A stretch of DNA of 64,000 nt from Galerina marginata (taxonomy: Eukaryota; Basidiomycota; Agaricomycetes; Agaricales; Galerinaceae): contig JAECYW010000031.1 in the NCBI GenBank assembly GCA_023014335.1, positions 475,087 to 539,086 on the forward strand, written 5' to 3'. The notes under the pieces were generated by a model. The model worked only from the letters and a program-made list of their open reading frames with translations, was not told the origin of the DNA and ran no database searches. Position numbers and translations under genes: made by a program. Of this stretch, positions 56,140 through 64,000 are shown one piece after another. Each line of letters begins with the position of its first letter. The first letter of the stretch is position 1.

Positions 56140-57723
56140 ACTAGGACATGATGAGGGCAGGAGATTTAGAGAATAGTACGCACACTATCGTCATTACTCC
56201 GTTTATGACCAGGGAGGTTTTACTCAGAAGGACCGGAACATAGGGTAAAGGCGGGTATTTGAGGGCGTCTTCTGCGATCCTCTCCTTGACTGGTGGCTGT
56301 TCAACGTAAATATGCAATAAATAAACTCTGCTAACACTACTGACCACAAACGAAAAGGGACTGGATAGGAAACTCTTAACATTCTCGGCTGCATGAGACT
56401 ACCATACACCAAGAGTGCTCAGTAATTAGAACTGAGTTAGAGATACCAGTCCTTACTATATTTGATTTTAGATCCTGTGTAGACATCGTGTTAGATCACG
56501 CCCGGGATTAAACGGTAAATCATGACCAGCTCACTGAAAATGGCTTGGCGAATTGTTCCCAAGTTGACCGCTATCGTTTCAAGTTAGAAATGAGGCTATA
56601 CATCGCTTATCTGAAGGGATGTTTGTACCGGCTCGGGGTCTGGCTGGATGTAGATATTATGATTGTCATCATGTTTAGGGTTAAATGACGACTAGCTCAC
56701 CAAAGACGGTTTGGCGCTCTCACCCCAAGTTGGTGCCTAGTTCCAAGTTAGCTAAGTGACATAGATAGGGTAAGCTGAAGGGAGGTTTGTACCGGCTCGA
56801 TATCTTGCTGAACGTAGGCATTATAATTGTGATCTTGATTGGGTTTAAATGCCGACTAGCTCACCGAAAATGCTTTGTCGCATATATCCATAAATGATAG
56901 CTATCGTTCCAAGTTAGCTACGAAGACATACATCGCGTAACTGAATGTCGACGAGCTTACCCATTCGTCCGAAATTGATGACTATCGTTCCAAGTTAGCT
57001 ATGAGGACGTGCATTGCGTAGCTGATGGGAGGGTTTTACGGATTTTACCAGCGAATCGTCTGGCTGAACGCGAACATTATAATTCTGATCATATTGAGGG
57101 ACAAATGACGACTAGCTCACCAAAAAAAAGGCTGGATTCACGCCAAGTTGATTCATATTGTTCCAAGTTAGCTATGGGACATACATGGGTAGCTGAAGGG
57201 AAGTTTGTGCCCACCTGCCATCTGGTTGAACGCAAGTCATTATAATTTGGGTCAAATGACCAGGAAACTTTGGCGCATTCATCACGAATTGTTAACTACC
57301 ATCCATGTTCAAGATTTATGAGGGCATACAATAAACGCGTGAAGGTCCTTCGATAAAGAAGAATTAGTGCCGAGAAAGCAAAAATAGTCAGTGTCGTACC
57401 TGGCGGCTGAAGGATGAAGAAATCAATATAATTGTTTATCGTCAAGTCGCCTCCGACATTGTTAATTTCTGTGTCCCGAATTGATACGTTACTGGCCTCG
57501 GAGAACATCTGGGCCTGTATGTGGATTGAGCGGATCTGAGACACAGACACAAGCGGACTTGCCGATTGATGTATCACACTTCCACTAGTACCGCTCTCCG
57601 CGTCCCATGGCTGCAGGACTCTTCGTTATGCGTAATACTAATAGGGCATACAGAAGAACCACCCGCGTCGCCGCCCTCATTGTCGGTTTTTCGTCCCTGA
57701 GACGGGATATCGATTGTGTCCAT
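56140..57723 (-). pseudogene. Small tail-family gene expanded by internal tandem repeats
   Basis: Starts MDTIDIPSQGRKTDNEGGDA. Motif exon 57400-57514 reads MFSEASNVSIRDTEINNVGG, then DLTINNYIDFF. Instead of the single following exon seen in the 55 kb copy, a tandem array (56525-57262) intervenes. Tail exons then resume: SHAAENVKSFLSSPFSF, and ERIAEDALKYPPLPYVPVLL with SKTSLVINGVMTIVC. The microexon and its intron before ERIAED have been lost, and I find no intact last exon, so the gene is probably damaged. Confidence 0.52.
56525..57262 (-). repeat. Tandem array of about five units of about 160 bp
   Basis: Repeated landmarks on the plus strand are (t)agctcacc(g/a)aaaa at about 56526, 56694, 56858, 56954 (agcttaccc) and 57113; ttccaagttagcta; gaaggga(g/a)gtttgtaccggctcg; and attataattgtgatc. 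Units run from about 95 to 170 bp. Each unit corresponds to the end of the motif exon, the following intron and the next small exon of the family. The array therefore arose by repeated duplication of an intragenic exon-intron-exon segment. Confidence 0.7.
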
Positions 57724-57769
57724 GATCGAAACTTCTTTGAGCGAGGTAGATGATGGATTTTCGATTCTA

Positions 57770-57990
57770 GTCGGTAGGAGGGAAGGAAGTGGGAGGAAGA
57801 AGGAAACCTTGAAGAGCGGCGATGAAAACGAGCAGTTATCTAGACACAGCACGCGGTCACGAGGCAATCACAGCAAACGGCCACGAGGCAACTACCATCA
57901 ATGAAAAGGCCTAGCCATAGCGTTACACACATTAAATCGTACCGCCCTTTCCACGTCAACAGAAAGGTAGAGGTCTACTTGTATTACTCA
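57770..57990 (-). promoter_or_regulatory. Conserved promoter of tail family, copy at 57.9 kb
   Basis: Directly upstream of the small tail gene start at 57723. The minus strand has a GTAGACCTCTACCTTTCTGT-like string with GTTGACG, then CGCGTGCTGTGTCTAGATAA, CTGCTCGTTTTCATCGCC and the CTTCAAGGTTTCCTTC pyrimidine run. Confidence 0.5.
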
Positions 57991-58199
57991 CGAACAGAAC
58001 GCCGAAGCTCTTGCTCTGTTCATTTCATGAATCAGCATGAGGCATTATTATGAAGGATCCTCTAGATCTATCATTGTATCAACGAAAGTCCACCGGTAGT
58101 AGGAGCGTCGCTTGGCAGTGGGAGGCGAAACTGACCAGCAAGCGGCGACTGACGTTCCTAACCTAATTGCGACCTAGATCCAAAAGCTTTCATTTCGGT

Positions 58200-58425
58200 T
58201 ATCAGGAGAGAAACTAGCTGGGAGGACGAAGGAAACCTTGAAGAGGGGCGATGCAGGTGGGCGTTTATCTGGACAGAGCACGCTGGCCACGAGGCAACCA
58301 AATTTAGATAGAGGCTGCGATCAAGCCAGCACTGCGTTAAATTTAAATCGCACCGCACTTCCCATCAACAGAAAAATGTAGAGGTCTAGAGTACCTGTAT
58401 CCGGCGTGCACAGAGCCAAAGTCGA
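58200..58425 (-). promoter_or_regulatory. Orphan promoter copy of tail family at 58.3 kb
   Basis: Same elements as at 57.9 kb (TAGACCTCTACATTTTTCTG, AGCGTGCTCTGTCCAGATAA, CTTCAAGGTTTCCTTC). Downstream on the minus strand is only a short frame (MKAFGSRSQLG and stop), so this is a promoter without a gene. Confidence 0.45.
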
Positions 58426-59243
58426 CTGTAAGGCGGCCGCCCATCCACAATCGCCCATTTACACCAAAATATCGTGTAACTGAAAGAGGAAGCTTTCAGC
58501 TACCGGCAACATATGGTGGTTTGGGAAGCTGTATGGCGGCCAGCCTTACATTGACCTTGTACCTTGCGCGGTCCATCTCGTGAACCTAATTGCAACCTGA
58601 GGGTAGGCAGCATCGTGATGAGTGGTCTGGAAGTATCAACAGTCGATGTGGGCGATAAGCATAGAGTATATTGCTATACTGTAGATCTATAGAGTCGTCC
58701 GAGCGTTGTTTTGATGGGATGTGATACTCGCTGCCAGCCAGAGACGATGTTCCTTGCTCAAGCCTAAGGAAAGAGATAAAGCAGAAATAAACCATTCTGA
58801 GCCCCAGAGAGAGAGAGAGACTATCTATCCACGAACGAAATGCGCTCCAGAACGACCAATTTAGAGCACGCATCGCAAACGCTCGCTGAGTAACGTCGAC
58901 AGTCCCTAGGTCAAGACTCAGAACGCCATGAAAAGGGGAGGGGTATCGAGCAATACGAGTATCGAGTATGGAGTCATAGCATGCTCAGAACGAGTCACAT
59001 CGCGTCCGCGTTCGTCCGAGTGAGTGTTTGTCCCTGTAGGTCCCTGACTCTGATCCCAAACCACCACCACCGCCATAAAAGGCCTGAGGCGCGTCCACGA
59101 TTCTCTCCCTCCCCTCTTTTCGTCTGTCCCTCCTCAGGGCCCTCTCCTGCCAGACTTCGTACGCGTGTACTCTAACCTCAGGCAGTCTCATCCTCGCCCG
59201 TCTGCTTGAAGAAAAAAGAAGCAACTCGAAAAAAGCGATCAAG
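58426..59243. other. Intergenic stretch before tRNA ligase
   Basis: No gene. A short (ga)n run occurs at about 58808-58822. Sequence from about 58.98 kb becomes pyrimidine-rich and coding-like and may be 5' UTR of the tRNA ligase gene. Confidence 0.35.
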
Positions 59244-59555
59244 TTGAAGAAGCTGCACCGCCCGTTTACGCTTAATATCGTGAAAGAGTACGCTGCTGCT
59301 CCTAGTGGTACTGCTGCTGTTATCGATATCGATCACGTCGAGGCTACTTCGGATTTGGATTTGGATTCGGCAGCGTCGTCTCCTGCTCAGGCTGCTCCTG
59401 TCAGCGCCAACGTGAGCGTCACGTCAAGTTCAGACACCGCTGCGACTACTACTTCAACTTCGACCACAACCACCACCACTCCTCCCACCGCAAACCCAAC
59501 CAACCCAACGCCACCTTTAAGCCCACCCTCATCCTCACCCACCTCACCCACCAAC

Positions 59556-62500
59556 ATGGCCCCAACGTTCTCCCCCACCGACTCAGACCTAATAACCGCC
59601 CTCCACGCCCTCTCCTCAAAATCCCCCAAACTCGTCAAATCATCCACATACCCCGCGCCCGCCGACCCGTCGATTATAGTAACAAGTTGGAAGATGAACG
59701 AGTTTAAGTATTATGATATCCCCAGTCCTTTTCCTACGCTTGCGCGGGGGCTGTTTACGCGAGAAGTCACGGATGACGGAGGGGAGGGAAGGAAGGAGGG
59801 GGAGGGAGGGAAGGAGAAAGGCAAGAAGTACCAGATCGTGGTAAGAGGGTACGATAAGTTTTTCAACATCGGAGAGGTGCCATGGACAACCGTACGTTCC
59901 CTTCCCCTCCCCCTCCCCTCCCCTTTCCACTCTACTAACCCCCCTCCCCTCCCGTTTAGTGGTCCTCCCTAGAAACCCACACAGCCCCGCCCTACACCCT
60001 CTCCCTCAAATCCAACGGATGCATCATCTTCATCGCCGCGCTCACCCCCACCAAGCTCATCGTCACCTCAAAGCACTCCCTCGGACCGGTGGGAGGGGTG
60101 GAGACGAGCCACGCGCAGGCGGGGGAGGCGTGGTTGAGAAAGTATTTGGAGGGGAAGGGGAGGGGGGAGGAGGAGCTTGCGGGTGTGCTTTGGGAGAGGG
60201 GGTGGACTGCTATCGCTGAGGTGAGTTGAGCTCGTGCTCTCTTTGTCTATTGTCTTGCTCATTATTGACATTTGCAGTTGTGTGATGATTCGTTTGAGGA
60301 ACATGTGCTCGGCTATCCGCCTGAAAAGACAGGGCTGCACTTGCACGGGCTTAACGCCCGGTCAAAGGACTTTGTAACCCAGCCGCACGACGTCGTCGAC
60401 GCGTTCGCTGAGGAGTGGGGGTTCATCAAGACGCTCACTAAAACCGTGCACTCGATACAGGAAGTAAAGGACTTCACGACGGCGTGTGCAGAAAGGGGAG
60501 AATGGAACGGCGAGCCCGTAGAAGGCTTCGTCGTGCGCACAGTCGTCACCGAACCGCCCACCTCCGGACGGGGCTCCAACGACAAAGGGAAGGGCAAAGA
60601 AAAAGAAAAGGAGGACGGCCCACCCCCCGCCCGGTCACCATACAAACCCAACTCATCCTTCTTCTTCAAAGTCAAATTCGACGAGCCCTACATGATGTAC
60701 CGCGACTGGCGCGAAGTGACCAAATCCCTCCTCTCCCAACGCTCCAAAAACCCCGGCGCCCGCCTCGACCCTTCCTCCCTCCCGAAGTCGAAGATGAGGA
60801 GGGCGGAGACGAAGGTGTATGTGAAGTGGGTCGTTAGAGAGATCGGGCGGGATCCAGAGGCGTTTGGGGAGTATAATAAGGGGAAGGGGATTATTAGCAC
60901 TAGGGAGAGGTTTTTGAAGTGGTTGGAGACGGGGGAGGGGAAGGGGGGTTGGAGGAGGCGGGTAGGGAGGAGGGGGTGGAGGGGGCAGAGGGGGCAGAGA
61001 AGAAGTTTGGGAAGACTGTTATTGTGCCTGTTGCTATTCCCGGGTGTGGTACGCGCCTTTCTTTTCTTTCTTGTTAAGTCTATTTTATCTTATCTTTTTT
61101 TTTACTTTTAGGTAAAACAGCGGTTTCGGTAGCGCTCGCGCATATATTCGGGTTCGGACACACGCAGAGCGATGACGTCCAAGCCAAGAAACCCGCGCCG
61201 GTGTTCATCAAAAACGTGGTCAATCTTCTATCCAAACACGATGTCGTCATAGCCGACAAGTGCGTCTTCCCCCTTCCCCCTCGCTATCCCTGCCCCGTCC
61301 TCCTTCTAATCTAATCTAATCTCCCTTCCCCTTGAACTAGGAACAACCACCTAACCCAACACCGCAAAGCCCTGCGCGATGCCACAGCAGGGCTCACCCC
61401 TCCCGTCCGGCTCCTCGCACTCGACTGGTCCGCCGCGCTCAACGCCCTCCCCCCCGCTACCGCACACCGCATCTGCTCAGACCGCGTCGCGCAGCGCGGG
61501 GCGAACCACCAGTCTCTCCGCGTCGACTCATCCTCCGCCTCCTCCTCTGCGGAAGGGAAGAAACACGAAGAGGTCGTGTGGATGTTCATCAACACCGGGG
61601 AAGAGCTCTCCGAGTCCGAGGTGGATGCAGTCGTGGAGATGACGCTGGACGAGGCAGAGGGGGTGGAGGCGCAGGTGAGGCGGGCGGTGAGGGGCGTTGT
61701 GGAGGCTCTTGGGGTGGAAGAGCCGAGTGAGGAGAAGGTGAAGGAGGCGCTTGGGGTGGTGGGCGCGTATAGGCCGAGTGTGATCAAGCCTGATGAGCCG
61801 AAAGGGAAGAAAGGAGCTGCTTCTGCTGGTTCTGGAACGGGAACGGGTGCTGTTGGAGCTGGAGGGAGTGGAAGCGGCAAGTCCCCGCGATACTTCGGCC
61901 TCCTCCCCGAAGTTGACATAACCGCGCTCCTCGACGCCCGCTTGGGGGTTGAGAAAGCAGACGTACCGCCTGGCATGCGCGCGTTCTGGGAGGGATTGAA
62001 GAAGGACGGAAGGGTGGTGAAGCGGCCGCATGTGACGATCGTGCATAAAAACTCGACTGAGAGTAAACCCAATGCAAATACGAACGGGAATGCGAACGAG
62101 AATGGAGGGGAGGAGACGAAGAGAGTGAAGGAAGTGAAAGAGGCCAAGGAGCTCTGGGACCGCTGTGCGGTGCTACACGCTATGACGAACCCTGCGCCCC
62201 CGCTGTTCCAGGCGAGGTTGGGGAAAGTCGTGTGTGATGGGCGGGTTATGGCTGTTACGTTTGAGGATTTGGACGTCGCCCTCGCCACTTCTTCTGGCGC
62301 TTCCTCTGCTGGGACAGACGTCAAGGGCAAAGGTGCTTTGGGAGCCGGAAAGGATGGCCCAGGTGAAGTATTCATCGCCAAACTCCCAGAAGAAGTCAAG
62401 GCAAGGTTACATATCACGGTGGGCACGAAGACGGGGTATACAGGCTGTTGAGGCCAAGGCGATGGTGGAGGCTTTGAGGAAGAATGAGAGCGGGGGGAGT

Positions 62501-62599
62501 GCGTCGGGGACTGGAACCGGGAAGAAGAAGATGGAAACGGAGGTGATTTTGTTGGATGAGGTGGTCGTTTACGGGCGGGTGAAGGGGCTTTTCGGGTAG
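59556..62599 (+). CDS. TRL1: Fungal tRNA ligase (ligase-kinase-cyclic phosphodiesterase)
   Basis: Exons about 59556-59891, 59960-60220, 60278-61048, 61112-61259 and 61341-62599. The adenylyltransferase domain has the nucleotidyl-lysine motif SLKSNGCIIFIAAL (Lys129) and VEGFVVRTVV. The kinase P-loop is VPVAIPGCGKTAVSVALAHI, followed by DVVIADKNNHLTQHR. The phosphodiesterase has its two HxT motifs, RPHVTIVHK and RLHITVGTK. Trl1 heals and seals tRNA halves in tRNA splicing and joins HAC1-type mRNA in the unfolded protein response. The start at 59556 (ccaacATGG, MAPTFSPTDSDL) fits the family; the frame stays open to 59244 through a Ser/Thr/Pro-rich leader. Two frame shifts occur in G runs: near 60945 (one G too few before LEEAGREEG) and near 62440 (one G too many before IQAVEAKAMVEALRK). 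Both may be sequencing errors in an otherwise conserved essential gene. Confidence 0.88.
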
Positions 62600-63557
62600 G
62601 TTCGGACGGTGGGGGTGTCCTTTTCTTCTCTTATCTTGGCCAATACTTCAACAAGATAAGACCCATTCAATTTGAAAGTACTAATCGCATATCCGAGTCA
62701 CATACCCCTCACATATTTATTTTGCATCATCCAACTGATCATGACATTGCATGCTTTCTTTGTACATACCTACCATCACCATTATCCCCACTCCCAGACC
62801 TCCATTCATTCATTCATTGCACAGCACTATTACTATTCATAATTCTTATTGCATGTTAGCCTCATCGTCTTTAGTTCAATAATTACTGAGAATGCTTTGT
62901 AGCATAGACCTCCGTTGATATTGATGTTGCAGTCGTTTATTTGATATCCACCTATTACCAGGAGGATGTGGGTATTACCCAAACACTCAAGCTTTAAATA
63001 ATCACGATTTTGATTCTGGTAGTTTATCTGGTGGGAATCAGACCAGATGTCAGGGTCAGTGCCAGGCTGAACAACAGCTCAAACCTTGCGAATTGCCTGC
63101 CCCCGACCCAAAAGAAAAATTCGAACTGGACCATTGCATTTTGGTGGTGATGGTGATGGTATGTACAAAATGTTTGGTGATGACCTGAATATTTCAGATT
63201 TTTTCTATTTTTTTAAGCTTGCTTCACGCGTACTGTTTGCCTCCCGCACGGCGGGTTACGAGTCCTATTTACTCGAGTATAGGACTCGCCTTTTATCGAT
63301 CTGGCCTAACTTTCCGGCAAACGCCAAATGCTATTTTAAGTTTGCCCGCTGTTGTCGGTGTTCGTCCAACCATATGCATGCCTGTGTCATCGCTATGCTC
63401 CCGGCTCTCATTGTCTGCCTCTCTCATCGGAAGCTTCAGATTTGTTTGGTTAGTCGACTTTTACATTCCTTTTCTAAGTGCTTTATCTGACCAAAATCTG
63501 TCGGGAACAGGCTTGTTCATCAGGAAAACCGGTTTTCCCCAGGGATAAAGATTGACG
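62600..63557. other. Intergenic stretch
   Basis: No gene. A perfect 9 bp inverted repeat (gagtcctat ... ataggactc, 10 bp loop) lies near 63260-63287, about 270 bp before the next start. Confidence 0.4.
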
Positions 63558-64000
63558 ATGCCGTGCGGCCCTACAAGTGATCCCTCCCCGCCAAAGGACA
63601 AGACAAAGGAAGACCTTCAGAAAGCCCTGGCAGAGCTTGACTTGGAACATAAGAGGGCTAAGGAGGAAATTCACACGTTGAGGCTCGCTCTTGACCACGA
63701 ACGTGTGCGTCTCAAGGATACCAACAATAGCTTGCAGCACCAACTCTCCTACGTCCAGCGCGAGCTGGACGAGTCAAAGGCCCTTTCAGAGACTCGGGGT
63801 AGAGAGCTGGCCAGCGCTCTGGCGTTTTCGACCAAGACTGATTCCCTTTCCATCTCGGATGTCGCTTACAAAGTTAGCGCCCTTAACGACGAAATCCTTC
63901 AGGCCTCAGCCTCTCTGGCAGAAGTCCTTGTGCATGGAAAGCACGAAGTTCCCATGGCGGATATGCCATGCTACTACGAGCAAGCTTGCAGGCGAATTAA
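63558..64000 (+). CDS. Coiled-coil protein, agaricomycete hypothetical family (partial)
   Basis: Open frame from ATG 63558 to the end of the window, at least 147 residues, cut off by the edge. After a short Pro/Ser leader (MPCGPTSDPSPPKDKTKEDL) comes a heptad-rich coiled coil (ALAELDLEHKRAKEEIHTLR; SYVQRELDESKALSETRGRE). Then DSLSISDVAYKVSALNDEIL leads to QASASLAEVLVHGKHE. The DV-x-KV-x-ALNDEI pattern is familiar from many agaricomycete proteins of unknown function. The true first exon could lie further upstream. Confidence 0.7.
   Translation, partial: MPCGPTSDPSPPKDKTKEDLQKALAELDLEHKRAKEEIHTLRLALDHERVRLKDTNNSLQHQLSYVQRELDESKALSETRGRELASALAFSTKTDSLSISDVAYKVSALNDEILQASASLAEVLVHGKHEVPMADMPCYYEQACRRI

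Noticed and set aside
56500..57300. CRISPR-like array
   Set aside because: Repeats are long (about 160 bp), imperfect and derived from an exon-intron segment of the host gene; there are no short identical repeats with unique spacers.
61311..62426. 371-residue open frame on the minus strand
   Set aside because: It is antisense to the tRNA ligase C-terminal exon, Ser/Pro/Ala-rich, and lacks any domain, whereas the plus strand has clear catalytic motifs.

Overview
This window reads as nuclear DNA of an agaricomycete (mushroom-forming) basidiomycete. Genes are split by many 45-70 bp GT-AG introns. The recognisable families are typical of Agaricomycetes: DUF6534 and DUF6533 membrane proteins, a caspase-like C14 protein, a fungal HNH-like protein, a DUF2235-WD40 protein, a NACHT NLR, ATG18, fungal tRNA ligase and many duplicated gene fragments. 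There are no rRNA genes, no intact tRNA gene and no CRISPR array that I can see.

Layout. 1-4.5 kb: a DUF6534 membrane-protein gene, duplicated with its upstream region at 19.5-22.0 kb; a broken DUF6533 gene follows at 23.3-25.0 kb. 5.1 kb: a tiny secreted Cys-rich protein. 6.3-9.7 kb: a foldback repeat and a caspase-like gene whose C-terminal module is cut off by an insert. 10.7-11.7 kb: an HNH-like protein. 12.9-18.9 kb: a box-deleted cyclin copy, a zinc-finger gene and an ATG18 fragment. 26.0-31.8 kb: a Pho80-type cyclin gene and an RRM-GATA gene, present again in reverse order and orientation at 42.8-48.6 kb, so the two arms form a large inverted duplication around an 11 kb spacer. The spacer holds a DUF2235-WD40 gene whose intron carries a 1.97 kb terminal-inverted-repeat transposon, then intact ATG18 and a VOC/glyoxalase gene. 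49.4-50.4 kb: two more ATG18 fragments. 50.8-53.2 kb: a NACHT NLR. 54.2-58.4 kb: two small genes of the tail family and duplicated promoters. 59.2-62.6 kb: tRNA ligase. 63.6 kb to the end: the start of a coiled-coil protein.

The most unusual feature is a set of nine exons scattered over the window and on both strands. They encode one short motif, roughly MFSNAxN(F/V)SIRDTxINN followed by (A/V)GGD(I/L/M)TI and a His- or Asn-rich stretch. The motif is joined to very different N-terminal partners: Pho80/PCL cyclin (3 copies), RRM plus two GATA fingers (2 copies), DUF2235 hydrolase plus WD40 propeller (1), a C2HC-like zinc finger (1) and short orphan leaders (2). In the cyclin, RRM-GATA and orphan genes it is followed by a second conserved module of about 120 residues, spread over six small exons with two microexons. 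The NLR in the same window begins with a short peptide (SSHNLLVTGGTFTQIND) of similar pattern. My inference, not shown by the sequence alone, is a motif-based signalling or co-assembly network, comparable in logic to NLR/effector amyloid motifs of ascomycetes, in which ordinary regulatory domains have been captured by a mobile tail.

Several genes carry single-base shifts in homopolymers (tRNA ligase, NLR) or an in-frame stop (DUF6533). Assembly errors and real decay cannot be separated here. Splice sites were placed by eye, and exon coordinates may be off by a base or two.
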